From NCBI RefSeq assembly GCF_003334855.1, contig NZ_QOWE01000001.1:186001-250000 (forward strand): a DNA stretch of 64,000 bases, read 5' to 3'. Each line of letters begins with the position of its first letter. The first letter of the stretch is position 1. This document shows positions 50,718 to 59,541 of this stretch, one piece after another. The position numbers and the translations under genes are program-made. The stretch comes from Larkinella punicea. Its GTDB lineage: Bacteria > Bacteroidota > Bacteroidia > Cytophagales > Spirosomataceae. Under the pieces are notes generated by a model. It saw only the letters and a list, made by a program, of their open reading frames with translations. It searched no databases and was not told the DNA's origin.

Positions 50718-51159
50718 AAGGCGTGTTTCATAGGATGGTGGTTTAACGTATATCGTGCGTTACGACGACATTGACGGAATGACAGCAAAGGTCGGCTTTC
50801 CCCCCATCCCGTAGGACAAAAAAATGATGAACCGCCAAAATCCAGCCCTGAAAGGCATGAGGTGTAGTATAAAATTAATCCTGCCTTTTTTTTCTCTTCT
50901 CCCTCTGATGAAGTACGGTTTTTCACGCTCTGCGGTGTAGGAAAAATTTGCCCCTTCAACCTACCAAATGCGTCCCAACGACAGATTGTTCCGGAAAGTC
51001 AGACATATTGTTAGAAAACTAATTACCTGCTGGCTAAGTATATACCATTCAATCTCAACAGTTGTGCCGGTTTATGGTTAGGATATAGCGTACTTACGGT
51101 TTTACGGCCCGGAGCGAAAACCACTTCTCACGTTTAACATCCACAATCTGAACGGTATC
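50718..51159. other. Divergent intergenic region with a degenerate repeat copy
   Basis: About 440 bases between the TonB receptor and the oxidoreductase. At about 50805-50875 there is a decayed relative of the ATCCCGTAGG...CATTTTG repeat found at 53466-53679. No credible gene is seen. Promoters for both flanking genes should be here. Confidence 0.4.
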
Positions 51160-52272
51160 ATGAGTAAAATAAAAGAACTGGGTTTAGGCATTATCGGTTT
51201 CGGCGGCTTCGGTCTTTTTGCCGCCCAGCATTTCCTCCAGACCCCCAATGTGAAGCTAATCGGCATTGCCGGTTCCCAGCGCGAAGAAGCCACCAAGGCC
51301 GCCAACCGCTTCGGAGCCACGCATTTCGACACCATCGACGAATTGCTGGACCAGCCGGATCTGGATATCGTTTACATTGCCACGCCCCCTTTTCTGCACT
51401 ACGAACAGTCGATGCAGGCATTGCGGGCTGGCAAACACGTGATCTGCGAAAAACCGCTGGCGATGAATGCCGAACAGGGCCACGAAATGGTCAGCTTCGC
51501 CGAGAGCAAAGGCTTGTTGATGGTCACCAACCTGATGCAACGGTACAATCCGATGTTCGAGCGGGTTAAAAAACTGATTGACAAGAAGATACTCGGTGAA
51601 TTCCTACACGGTTATTTCGAAAACTACGCGGGTGACGAAGGGCTTTCGCCCCAGCACTGGTTTTGGGACCGGGAACTTAGTGGCGGTATTTTTATCGAAC
51701 ATGGCGTTCACTTCTTCGATATGTTTGCGGGCTGGCTGGGCGAAGGCCGGGTGGAAGCCGCTCAGGTTTGCAAACGCGAGGGCAGCGACCTCGAAGACCA
51801 GGTGAACGCGACCGTTCGCTACGGCGATGCGCTGGTCAATTTCTACCACGGTTTTACGCAGGTGGGCCGGATGGACCGCCAGGAAATGCGGCTTTTGTTT
51901 GAGCGGGGCGACGTTACGTTGCAGGAGTGGGTGCCTACGCGGGCCGTTATCCGGGGGCTGGTCGACGAAGCCGGAACGCGGGCGCTGATGGATTTATTTC
52001 CGGGTTCTATTCTGGATATTACGGCCAATTATGGTGGTAAAGACCGGGCTGCGCGGGGACGCAACAAGGACTTTGAAATCGCCCAGCAGGTTCAGATCAG
52101 CTACGGTTTCGACCACCAGAAAATGCACCTCTACGGCGAGTTGCTCCGGCAGATGTTCATCGACCAGACATCGGCCATTCGCTATCCCGAAACCCACCGG
52201 AAGATCACCGAACAAAATGGGTTGGTTTCGCTGCTGACGGCGGTGGATGCCGATCGGCTGGCGCGTTCCTGA
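51160..52272 (+). CDS. Gfo/Idh/MocA-family NAD(P)-dependent oxidoreductase
   Basis: 370 residues. N-terminal Rossmann fold 'LGLGIIGFGGFGLFAAQHF' and the conserved 'HVICEKPLAMNAEQGHEMV' (EKP motif) define the family; 'MQRYNPMFERVKKLIDKKIL' and 'HWFWDRELSGGIFIEHGVHF' are C-terminal domain blocks, the latter with the catalytic His/Asp region. Members act on sugars, inositols or similar polyols. No export signal, so it is cytoplasmic. The gene stands alone; no sugar cluster is adjacent, and the substrate is unknown. Confidence 0.9.
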   Translation: MSKIKELGLGIIGFGGFGLFAAQHFLQTPNVKLIGIAGSQREEATKAANRFGATHFDTIDELLDQPDLDIVYIATPPFLHYEQSMQALRAGKHVICEKPLAMNAEQGHEMVSFAESKGLLMVTNLMQRYNPMFERVKKLIDKKILGEFLHGYFENYAGDEGLSPQHWFWDRELSGGIFIEHGVHFFDMFAGWLGEGRVEAAQVCKREGSDLEDQVNATVRYGDALVNFYHGFTQVGRMDRQEMRLLFERGDVTLQEWVPTRAVIRGLVDEAGTRALMDLFPGSILDITANYGGKDRAARGRNKDFEIAQQVQISYGFDHQKMHLYGELLRQMFIDQTSAIRYPETHRKITEQNGLVSLLTAVDADRLARS

Positions 52273-52282
52273 TGTTATTCCA

Positions 52283-52336
52283 CACCATCACCAACCATAT
52301 TCAACCATACCAACCATATCAACCATACCCAACCCC
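52283..52336. repeat. Short tandem repeat of CAACCATA words
   Basis: Just after the oxidoreductase stop, near-identical CAACCATAY words occur about every 10-12 bases (four or five copies), ending in a run of C. Between 52337 and 52405 follow two hairpins (CCCCGGCC-TATA-GCCGGGG-like and GAGCCTTTCAGGCTC). Confidence 0.6.
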
Positions 52337-52420
52337 CCCGGCCATCCCCCCCCCGGCCTATAGCCGGGGCTAGTGATGTGAGCCTTTCAGGCTCGTGGGA
52401 TGAATCTAATCCGTAACCCA

Positions 52421-52451
52421 TTGTAATTTATACGGTAAGCCCTTACCTTTG
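52421..52451 (+). promoter_or_regulatory. Bacteroidota promoter, TTG-N20-TACCTTTG
   Basis: A -33-like TTG at 52421-52423 and an exact -7 TACCTTTG at 52444-52451, 20 bases apart, the best promoter match in the window. It gives the SnoaL-like gene a leader of about 155 bases. No riboswitch class was recognised in that leader. Confidence 0.65.
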
Positions 52452-52613
52452 CGGCACTGCTGCATCGAATCATCACATACCGCCAACCTTCCCCGAAAAT
52501 TCCCACCGAAATCCGGTAGGGTGTTTTCGCACGCCCTTTCTTTGGGGTAAATCAGGCTTTTCCTGGTAGTCTGACGATTTTTCAGTTTCATTCAATTCCT
52601 TCTTTTTTTCCTC

Positions 52614-53447
52614 ATGAAATCAAACGGTTTCATGGTAGCGCTGCTATGCGCAGCGGTTTTTCGGATCGTTTCGTGTTCCAGAGCCATTTCCAAACAGACA
52701 CTAATCATGCAAAATACAGAACGCAATAAATCCATCATCCGGGATTTCTACCGGCGCACGGTTGCCCACGGCGACCTCGATTATGCCGAACAAATCATTG
52801 CCGACGATTACATCCAACACAGCCTGATGGTGAAACCGGGCAAAGCGGGGCTACTGGAAGCCCTGAAAGCCATGCAGCAAATGCCCAAACCAACCACTCC
52901 GGCCAAACCGTTCATGCGACTTATTGCGGAAAATGATTACGTGGTGACAAACCTGCGCTTTGAATTCGGCGGGAAGCCAATGGTCGTCGTTGATCTGTTC
53001 CGGCTTCGGAACGGGCAGGTCATTGAACATTGGGACGCCATTCAGCAACAGCCCGAAACCACCCTGAACAGGCATCCGATGATGGACGGAGCCGTTGACA
53101 TGGAGGACATTGGGGCAACCGAAGCGAATAAAAACGTAGTGAGCGCGTTTTTTCAACGCGTTCTGATCGAGCGGAAAATTGACGCACTTTCGGACTATGT
53201 CACGTCGGATTTGATTCAGCACAAGCCCGAAATTGCCAACGGGCGGGATGGGTTATGGCAGTATTTGCAGGAAAAAAAAGGCGATTTCGACATTCAAAAA
53301 GTCCTGCGGATTATTGGCGAGGGCAATTTTGTGGTGGTGCAATCCGAAGGTCAGCTTGATCAAAAACCGGGTGCGTTCTATGACATTTTCCGGTTGAGCC
53401 AGGGGAAAATTGTGGAGCAGTGGGGCGTTCAGCAACCAATGTCCTAA
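52614..53447 (+). CDS. Lipoprotein with tandem SnoaL/NTF2-like domains
   Basis: 277 residues. A short leader with lipobox-like 'FRIVSC' (Cys21) is followed by two SnoaL-like (NTF2) domains: about 40-150 ('IIRDFYRRTVAHGDLDYAEQ', 'YIQHSLMVKPGKAGL') and about 170-275 ('VVSAFFQRVLIERKIDALSD', 'LIQHKPEIANGRDGL'). Both contain 'GQVIEHWD' / 'GKIVEQWG' at their ends, the typical SnoaL finish. The two halves look like an internal duplication. SnoaL-fold proteins include polyketide cyclases and many of unknown role. Ser/Cys 'CS' start and envelope location are predicted. If translation started at the Met at 52710, the signal would be lost. Confidence 0.85.
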   Translation: MKSNGFMVALLCAAVFRIVSCSRAISKQTLIMQNTERNKSIIRDFYRRTVAHGDLDYAEQIIADDYIQHSLMVKPGKAGLLEALKAMQQMPKPTTPAKPFMRLIAENDYVVTNLRFEFGGKPMVVVDLFRLRNGQVIEHWDAIQQQPETTLNRHPMMDGAVDMEDIGATEANKNVVSAFFQRVLIERKIDALSDYVTSDLIQHKPEIANGRDGLWQYLQEKKGDFDIQKVLRIIGEGNFVVVQSEGQLDQKPGAFYDIFRLSQGKIVEQWGVQQPMS

Positions 53448-53465
53448 CGTCATCCCGGTTTTAAG

Positions 53466-53679
53466 CTACAAAATGGGTCATCCCTACGGGATTCTTAGAC
53501 CTACTTTGTTCAATCTATACCCCCGGTTAAAACCGAGGGCTACAAAATGAATCATCCCTACGGGATTATGAATACAACAATCCCGTAGGGATAAGTCATT
53601 TTGTAGGGGTGGGTTTCAACCCGCCCAACAAGGTAAAGATCGAATTCACAAAATCCCGTAGGGATGATTCATTTTGTAG
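53466..53679. repeat. Four copies of a 28-bp repeat, two in each orientation
   Basis: Copies at 53466-53493 and 53540-53567 (forward) and 53579-53606 and 53652-53679 (inverted) share CTACAAAATG-RR-TCATCCC-TACGGGATT with few differences. Between them are small hairpins (CCCCGGTTAAAACCGAGG near 53521 and GGGTGGGTTTCAACCCGCCC near 53606). The array fills the gap between the SnoaL-like and copA genes, ending 7 bases before the copA stop. A decayed relative is in 50805-50875. Confidence 0.9.
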
Positions 53680-53685
53680 CCCTCT

Positions 53686-55947
53686 TCACAACCGCGCCCC
53701 TCGCAAGCGCAGGCTATTACTAACGACCGACACCGAGCTGAGCGCCATTGCAGCTCCGGCAATCATCGGATTGAGCAGAAAACCGTTGATTGGAAACAGA
53801 ATCCCGGCCGCAATCGGAATGCCAATGAGGTTGTAAATAAACGCCCAGAACAAATTCTGACGAATCACCCGCACGGTTTTCCGCGACAGTTCCAGTGCCT
53901 TCGGAATGCTGCCCAAATCGGACGTGATGAGCGTCATCCGGGCTACATCCATCGCAATATCGGAGCCTTTGCCCATTGCGATGCTGACGTCGGCCTGCGC
54001 CAGCGCCTGGGAATCGTTGATTCCATCGCCCACCATCGCCACCACCTTGCCCCGGCTTTGCAATTCCTGGATGAAGGCGGCTTTATCGGACGGCATCACC
54101 TCGGCGCGAAAATCAGTCAGCCCGACGGCTTGGGCCACGGCACGGGCGGTTTGCGGATTGTCGCCCGTCAGCATATACACGTCAATGCCCCGGTTTTTCA
54201 AAGTCTCAATCGCGGCTTTGGATGTTTCCTTGATCTGGTCGGCAATGGCGATGATCGCCAGCACGTTTTTTTCATCGGTGAAATACACCACCGTTCGAGC
54301 CTCGTCCTGCCACTGCTTCACGCGTTTTTCAACCACAGCATCAACCGAAATACCGTGTTCGTCCAGCAAACGAAGGTTGCCCACCCGATAGGTAACGCCC
54401 TCATACCGCGCCGAAACCCCGCGCCCGGTCAGGCTCTCGAACGATTCCAGCGGCAGACTTTTCACGGATAAACCGGTCAGATACTCAACGACGGCTTCGG
54501 CCAGCGGGTGTTCCGATTGGTTTTCCAGCGCGTATAGAACGGAGGATGCCTGAGCGATGTCGGAACGTTGCCATTCCAGGTTGGTAACCGTAGGTTTTCC
54601 GGCGGTAATGGTACCGGTTTTGTCCAGCACAACGGCGTTCACTTTGTGGCCTAATTCCAGACTTTCGGCGTCTTTGATCAGAATCTGGTTGTCGGCACCT
54701 TTGCCCACACCCACCATAATGGCCGTGGGCGTCGCGAGTCCCAACGCACACGGACAGGCGATGACCAAAACGGTTACGGATGTCAGCAAGGCCTGCGCAA
54801 ACGCGTTTTCACCCGCGAATAACATCCAGACGAGGAAGGTCAACAGGGCGATGCTGATGACAACCGGCACGAAAATACCGGCAATCCGGTCGACCAGTTT
54901 CTGCACCGGTGCTTTGCTGCCCTGCGCGTCCTGCACCATACGAATGATCTGCGCCAGAACCGTGTCGGCACCGACCTTTTCGGCCCGAAACCGGAAGCTG
55001 CCTTTCTGGTTGATTGTTCCGGCAAAAACTGTCTGTTCCGCCTTCTTTTCCACCGGAACCGGCTCGCCCGAAATCATGCTTTCATCGACGAACGACGTAC
55101 CGGCAACCACGACGCCGTCCACGGGAATTTTCTCACCGGGCCGCACCACAATCACCTGACCCACCCGAACCGACGCTACCGGAATCTCCGTTTCCACGTC
55201 GTTTTCCACGATCCGGACGGTTTTGGGTTGCAATCCCATCAGTTTTTTAATGGCCGAAGAGGTGTTCGATTTGGCCCGTTCTTCAAGCAGTTTTCCCAGT
55301 AAAATAAAGACGACGATCACCGCAGCGGTTTCAAAATAGACGTGCGGGTGAATGTTGCGCCGGTGCCAGAAATCCGGGTTGAGCGTGTTGAACGTGCTGA
55401 ACAGAAAAGCAATGCCGGTCGACAAGGCAACCAGCGTATCCATGTTGGTTTTTCCGTGCCGGGCCTGTTTCCAGGCATTGACGAAAAACGAGCGGCCCAG
55501 ACCAAACACAACCGGTGCCGACAACACCAGCATGATTTCGTTGGCGTACGGAATATTCATGAAAAACATCCCGATCACCACCACCGGAACCGACAGAACA
55601 GCCGCCCAGATCATCCGCTTTTTCAGGGATTCATACTGGCGTTCCTGCGCTTCGGCCTGCACCGCCTGTGGGTCTTCCACATCCATCACGAGGTCGTAGC
55701 CGATGGAACGGATGGCGGTTTGGAGTTCCTGCTGCGTAACAACCTGGGGATCAAACTCCACCCAGGCCTGCTGGTTGGCATAATTGACGCCCGCATCGAC
55801 CACCCCCGGCGTCGTTTTCAGCATCGACTCCACGCTGACGGCACAGGCCGCGCAGCTCATTTCCAGAACGGGGTAGGTTTTCCGAACCGGTTTGGAGACG
55901 GCACCGGCCCGGGCGGTTTTCGCCACCGCCGTGGGTTGCGCGTTCAT
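53686..55947 (-). CDS. copA: Copper-translocating P1B-type ATPase
   Basis: 753 residues. One N-terminal heavy-metal domain with '[12 protein letters not shown]' (Cys32, Cys35). Eight predicted membrane segments, with the transport motif '[17 protein letters not shown]', the phosphorylation motif '[16 protein letters not shown]', the 'HPLAEAV' of the N domain and '[21 protein letters not shown]'. The final '[10 protein letters not shown]' and '[20 protein letters not shown]'-like ends carry the Cu+-ATPase pattern. It exports Cu+ from the cytoplasm. Its start overlaps the stop of the small HMA chaperone gene by 4 bases, supporting copper as substrate. Confidence 0.95.
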   Translation of the reverse strand: MNAQPTAVAKTARAGAVSKPVRKTYPVLEMSCAACAVSVESMLKTTPGVVDAGVNYANQQAWVEFDPQVVTQQELQTAIRSIGYDLVMDVEDPQAVQAEAQERQYESLKKRMIWAAVLSVPVVVIGMFFMNIPYANEIMLVLSAPVVFGLGRSFFVNAWKQARHGKTNMDTLVALSTGIAFLFSTFNTLNPDFWHRRNIHPHVYFETAAVIVVFILLGKLLEERAKSNTSSAIKKLMGLQPKTVRIVENDVETEIPVASVRVGQVIVVRPGEKIPVDGVVVAGTSFVDESMISGEPVPVEKKAEQTVFAGTINQKGSFRFRAEKVGADTVLAQIIRMVQDAQGSKAPVQKLVDRIAGIFVPVVISIALLTFLVWMLFAGENAFAQALLTSVTVLVIACPCALGLATPTAIMVGVGKGADNQILIKDAESLELGHKVNAVVLDKTGTITAGKPTVTNLEWQRSDIAQASSVLYALENQSEHPLAEAVVEYLTGLSVKSLPLESFESLTGRGVSARYEGVTYRVGNLRLLDEHGISVDAVVEKRVKQWQDEARTVVYFTDEKNVLAIIAIADQIKETSKAAIETLKNRGIDVYMLTGDNPQTARAVAQAVGLTDFRAEVMPSDKAAFIQELQSRGKVVAMVGDGINDSQALAQADVSIAMGKGSDIAMDVARMTLITSDLGSIPKALELSRKTVRVIRQNLFWAFIYNLIGIPIAAGILFPINGFLLNPMIAGAAMALSSVSVVSNSLRLRGARL

Positions 55948-56147
55948 ACCGGTTCCGCTTTATAACCAGCTTCTTTCAGCGCTTCCTTCACCTGATCGAC
56001 CGTGGCGCCTTCCACCGTCAGCAGTTTGTTTGGATTCAGGGTATCGACCTGCCAATGAGTTTCGCCAACGGCTTTGTTCAAAAAGGGTGTTACGGTGGCC
56101 ACGCAGGCGGCACACTTGATATTGGTTTTGAATTGTATCGTTTCCAT
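55944..56147 (-). CDS. CopZ-like heavy-metal-associated chaperone
   Basis: 67 residues, a lone HMA domain: '[20 protein letters not shown]' carries the metal-binding CxxC (Cys14, Cys17) and '[20 protein letters not shown]' is the usual second half. It delivers Cu+ to CopA. It is the first gene of a two-gene operon and overlaps copA by 4 bases, so the pair is co-translated. No CueR or CsoR gene is nearby. Confidence 0.9.
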   Translation of the reverse strand: METIQFKTNIKCAACVATVTPFLNKAVGETHWQVDTLNPNKLLTVEGATVDQVKEALKEAGYKAEPV

Positions 56148-56267
56148 GCTCTTGTTTTTGTGATTTGATACGGCAAAGATCAGTGATAGAACAAGAGCAA
56201 ATGGTACAGAATTCCGGATGATTCGTGTAGAATTGTGTTACATCGCCAGGAATAAGGGAATGATCTC

Positions 56268-56699
56268 TTAATATTCTGCCAAACGGGGCAGTTCCACCGT
56301 CCGCAACCAATACCGCAAAGTGGTTTGTAACTGTTCCTGCCAGTCTTCAAACAAAACCGGCTTGGTGTGAAACGCCCGCGCACCGAGCCGGTAGGCCTGG
56401 CTGATGTCTTCGGGCCGCGATGATCCCGACCACATCACGACCGGAATCTGCTGGTAGTTTTCGTTGGCTTTCAATTGCCGGAGGGTCTTCAGCCCGTCCA
56501 GAACCGGCATAAAAAAATCCAGCATGATCAGCGACGGATATTCTTCCGGGAGAATGCTCTGAAGATGCGTCAGCAGAGCCGCGCCGTGCAAAAACCGGCG
56601 AATTTTCAGATCCGGCTGTATTTCATGAATGGCCCGATCGATGTAACTAAAATCGGTCTGATCGTCTTCCACAACGTAAAAAGTAATACTCGTTTCCAT
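56268..56699 (-). CDS. Single-domain response regulator (Rcp-like)
   Basis: 143 residues, receiver only. 'FYVVEDDQTDFSYI' is the acidic pocket, 'SLIMLDFFMPVLDGLKTL' contains the phospho-Asp, 'PVVMWSGSSR' has the switch Ser/Thr position and 'ARAFHTKPVLFED' the Lys. No output domain. It lies downstream of the REC-kinase gene, separated by a 155-base repeat stretch, and may be a phosphate sink or relay for the kinases encoded here. Confidence 0.9.
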   Translation of the reverse strand: METSITFYVVEDDQTDFSYIDRAIHEIQPDLKIRRFLHGAALLTHLQSILPEEYPSLIMLDFFMPVLDGLKTLRQLKANENYQQIPVVMWSGSSRPEDISQAYRLGARAFHTKPVLFEDWQEQLQTTLRYWLRTVELPRLAEY

Positions 56700-56854
56700 A
56701 GCGTTTTTGCCCTTCTAGATAATAGAAATTAGACCAGAGACAAAAGACTTAACAATCAGGCATTGAGAAGTTTGCACTAACTCCGGCCCCTCTTTATGCC
56801 TTTATCTTTTGTCTTTAATCTCTTGTCTTTAATCTCTTGTCTTTTGTCTTCTGC
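56700..56854. repeat. Intergenic stretch with tandem TTTAATCTCTTGTC words
   Basis: The right part (about 56800-56850) repeats TCTTTAATCTCTTG/TCTTTTGTCTT words; the left part (56732-56750) has the complement GAGACAAAAGACTT. The two sides can pair over 12 or more bases. It is the same word family as 27892-27990 and 33121-33197. It follows the stop of the REC-kinase gene on the minus strand. Confidence 0.7.
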
Positions 56855-57967
56855 CTACTTCATCCAATCAAAATAAAATGTACTTCCTTTACCCATTTCC
56901 GATTCCACCCACACCTTGCCCCCCTGCTCCTCGACCAGCATTTTCAGAATAAACAACCCGACGCCGGTGCTGCTTTCGGCCTGGGCAACGTTGGAGGTGG
57001 TGCGAAATAATTTAAAAATCGCTTCGTGTTCATCCGGTGCAATTCCCGGGCCATTGTCTTTGACGTAAAATTCGATGGAACGGCCCCGGTCGCGGCAGCC
57101 GATTTCAACAAGGCCAGCGGGTTTGTCATTGTATTTGATCGCATTGCTGATCAGGTTTTGAAAGATCTGATGCAGCTTGATTTTTTTGGTATTTAACACC
57201 GGCAATTGCCCTTTAATTTCGATGGAAATGTGCCGGGGCGGAAAAATCAGCAGGGCAATCTGATCGACCAGTTCGTGAACATTCACCTCCTCGACGGTTT
57301 GTTGCGCCACATTTTTCCGCGAATACTCCAGCAGGGAATTGATCATGTCGGACAAATGAAAAGCCGCCGACTTCGAGTGTCCCACATATTCCTGAATTTC
57401 TTCGCGCGGAACCACCTCTTCCTCGTTTTTCATTTCGAGCAACGACAGAGCCGCAATCATGCCCACCAAAGGCGACTTCAGATCGTGCGCGACGATGTAG
57501 ACAAACTTCTCCAGTTGCTTATTTATTTTCTCAAGTTGGAGCGCCGTCTGCTTCAATTCCTGCTGGTAGTGATACAATTGTTCAAATACATTCACTTTCG
57601 CTTTGGTCACGTTGACGTCCAGCGGTTTTTGCAGGTAATCGACCGCCCCTTCGTCAAATCCTTTCAGAATATACTGCTCTTCCTTGTTGATGGCGGTAAC
57701 GAAAATGATGGAGATGTCCCTGGTTTTTGGATTTGATTTCAGAATCCGGGCCACTTCAAAACCGTCCATTTCGGGCATCTGAACATCCAGCATAACCAGC
57801 CCAATCCGATCGTTTTTCAGGGCGTACCGCAACGCTTCGTTGCCCGACGTCGCCTTGATGAACGTTCGCTGGTCGTTCGCCAGCATTTCTTCGAGCACAA
57901 GCAAGTTCTCCTCGCGGTCGTCGACCAGCATGATCGTCATATCGGGAGAGTGGTTCGCTGTTACCAT
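56855..57967 (-). CDS. Histidine kinase with N-terminal receiver domain
   Basis: 370 residues. An N-terminal receiver (about 10-125) with 'IMLVDDREENLLV', phospho-Asp in 'IGLVMLDVQMPEMDGFEV', and Lys in 'VDYLQKPLDV'. A helical linker follows, then HisKA with 'YIVAHDLKSPLVGMIAAL' and HATPase_c with 'NLISNAIKYNDKP', 'DNGPGIAPDEHE' and 'GVGLFILKMLV'. No membrane segment, so it is cytoplasmic. The order REC-HisKA-HATPase suggests it receives phosphate from, or is tuned by, another kinase. It lies 10 bases downstream of cheB on the same strand. Confidence 0.92.
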   Translation of the reverse strand: MVTANHSPDMTIMLVDDREENLLVLEEMLANDQRTFIKATSGNEALRYALKNDRIGLVMLDVQMPEMDGFEVARILKSNPKTRDISIIFVTAINKEEQYILKGFDEGAVDYLQKPLDVNVTKAKVNVFEQLYHYQQELKQTALQLEKINKQLEKFVYIVAHDLKSPLVGMIAALSLLEMKNEEEVVPREEIQEYVGHSKSAAFHLSDMINSLLEYSRKNVAQQTVEEVNVHELVDQIALLIFPPRHISIEIKGQLPVLNTKKIKLHQIFQNLISNAIKYNDKPAGLVEIGCRDRGRSIEFYVKDNGPGIAPDEHEAIFKLFRTTSNVAQAESSTGVGLFILKMLVEEQGGKVWVESEMGKGSTFYFDWMK

Positions 57968-57977
57968 TGTTTTTCAG

Positions 57978-58547
57978 TTAATCGTTGAGTGTGTGTAAAA
58001 AAGAGGCAATGTGTTCGGGTGTCAAAACGACCGCATTTTTATTTCGGTTAATGGCGGCCTGCGGCATCACGGGATACTCGGCGGTGGCCGGATCCTGAAC
58101 AATGGCCACCCCACCCTGCCGGACAATGGCCAGCAACCCGTCGGCACCGTCCTGGTTGGCTCCGCTCAGCAAAATCGCCACCGCACTTCCGGCGTAGGCC
58201 ATCGCAATGCTCTCAAACGTGACGTCAATCGACGGACGGCTGTAATGAACCGGCTCAGAATAATCCAGACTGATCGTCCGGTCGGCTTCAATCAGCAAAT
58301 GGTAATTCTGCGGAGCCAGATAGACGCGGTGCGCCACAATAGCCTCCTTGTCGTCGGGTTCGCCAATCACAAGCCCCCGGCCTTTGCTGGTCAGGATCGT
58401 GTCCATGCTGCTGGTAACGTTCTTCAGCCGGTGCAAAACCACGAAAACCGCAAACGGAAAGCTCGTCGGCAGGGCCTGCAACAAAGCCGTTACGACCGGT
58501 ATACTACCCGCCGAACCGCCAATTGCCACCACTCTACATCCGGTCAT
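57978..58547 (-). CDS. cheB: CheB methylesterase domain protein without receiver
   Basis: 189 residues, methylesterase domain only. The catalytic triad is visible: Ser in 'AIGGSAGSIPVVTALL', His in 'FVVLHRLKNV', Asp in 'LLSGANQDGADGLLAI'. The N-terminal receiver of classic CheB is missing, so activation by phosphorylation must be indirect. CheB removes methyl groups from receptor glutamates, but no methyl-accepting protein is encoded in the window. It lies 10 bases upstream of the REC-kinase gene and is separated from cheR by a palindromic repeat. Confidence 0.92.
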   Translation of the reverse strand: MTGCRVVAIGGSAGSIPVVTALLQALPTSFPFAVFVVLHRLKNVTSSMDTILTSKGRGLVIGEPDDKEAIVAHRVYLAPQNYHLLIEADRTISLDYSEPVHYSRPSIDVTFESIAMAYAGSAVAILLSGANQDGADGLLAIVRQGGVAIVQDPATAEYPVMPQAAINRNKNAVVLTPEHIASFLHTLND

Positions 58548-58565
58548 CGGTTTTTCTGGTTTATG

Positions 58566-58712
58566 GTTGCCCCCAACCCCCTGAAGGGCAGGGCTGTTAA
58601 GTGCTTTCGCTTTTCGCCCCCAACCCCCTAAAGGCCGGGCGGCCGGTGCCGGGCTTTAAAATCCGGATGTTTTAGCCCGGCACCGGCCGCCCGGCCTTTA
58701 GGGGGTTGGGGG
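58566..58712. repeat. Palindromic intergenic repeat between cheR and cheB
   Basis: Main hairpin: arms 58617-58655 and 58674-58712, exact 39-base complements around an 18-base loop that matches the 658-675 loop at all but two bases. The outer stem shares CCCCCAACCCCCTAAAGG with the first element, but here the inner stem is a different, GC-rich sequence (GCCGGTGCCGGGC-like). Upstream 58566-58610 shares the AGGGCAGGGCTGTTAAG module. It ends one base before the cheR stop codon. Confidence 0.88.
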
Positions 58713-58713
58713 T

Positions 58714-59541
58714 TTAAGTCTTACTCCGGTAAATCCGAACCACCGGGCTCACGACATCGAACTGATCCCGGGCCTCCGAAAACAGCAGCGATTCTTTCAT
58801 GCCCAGCGCCAGATAGCCCAGCGGAGCCAGGCTGTTGCTGAACAGCGTCATAACCCGGTTTTGCAACTCCCGGTTGAAATAGATCAGCACATTCCGGCAA
58901 CAAACCAGTTGAAACTCATTGAAAACCTGATCGGTTGCCAGATTATGGGTCGCAAAAACGATGTTCTTCCGGTATTCCTTGTGAATAATTGCGTTCTCAT
59001 ACCGGGCCGTGTAATACGATGAAAAATCGTTGGTTCCGCCCGACTGAATGTAGTTGGACGTATACTCTTTCATGTTCTGCAACGGCACGATGCCCTGCCG
59101 CGCCCGCTCCAGATTGGCCGGATTCAGGTCGGTGGCATACAGGCGCGTCCGGTTGAGCAAACCCGCTTCATGCAACAGAATCGCCATCGAAAACACCTCC
59201 TCGCCCGTCGAGCAGCCCGCATGCCAGATTTTTAGGATCGGATACGACGCCAGCTTGGGCAATACGGTATTCCTCAGTTCTTTATAAAAAGCCGGATCAC
59301 GAAACATCTCCGTGACGTTCACCGTCAGCGACTCGATAAACCAGGCAAAAAACCGCTCATCGTTCGTCAGTTGGTACTTCAGTTCAAAGGCCGTCAGACA
59401 GCCCGCTTTTTGCATACACCGGATGACGCGACGCTGAAGCGACGCCCGGGCGTAATCGCCGAAATCGTAGCCATACTGCCGCCGAACCAGGTGAACGACC
59501 TCTTCCAGATCCTCCGCTGAAATGTAAATCGGTACGGTCAT
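58714..59541 (-). CDS. cheR: CheR-type glutamate methyltransferase
   Basis: 275 residues. The N-terminal all-helical CheR_N domain (about 8-70) is followed by the SAM domain with 'ILKIWHAGCSTGEEVFSMAI' and 'LYATDLNPANLERARQGIV'; 'LVCCRNVLIYFNRELQNRV' is a strong CheR block. It methylates glutamates on receptors. Its start overlaps the stop of the large hybrid kinase gene by 4 bases, so it is translated with that kinase. Its substrate is not in the window. Confidence 0.94.
   Translation of the reverse strand: MTVPIYISAEDLEEVVHLVRRQYGYDFGDYARASLQRRVIRCMQKAGCLTAFELKYQLTNDERFFAWFIESLTVNVTEMFRDPAFYKELRNTVLPKLASYPILKIWHAGCSTGEEVFSMAILLHEAGLLNRTRLYATDLNPANLERARQGIVPLQNMKEYTSNYIQSGGTNDFSSYYTARYENAIIHKEYRKNIVFATHNLATDQVFNEFQLVCCRNVLIYFNRELQNRVMTLFSNSLAPLGYLALGMKESLLFSEARDQFDVVSPVVRIYRSKT

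Noticed and set aside
52283-52345. Possible CRISPR-like array
   Set aside because: Repeat units are 8-12 bases with almost no spacers, and no cas genes are near; a simple tandem repeat.
52452-52613. Riboswitch in the long leader of the SnoaL-like gene
   Set aside because: Only a small hairpin (GGGTG...CGCCC-like) is visible; no known aptamer core was recognised.
53466-53679. Possible CRISPR array from 28-bp repeats
   Set aside because: Copies are in both orientations and irregularly spaced (46, 11 and 45 bases), and spacers are palindromic, unlike CRISPR.
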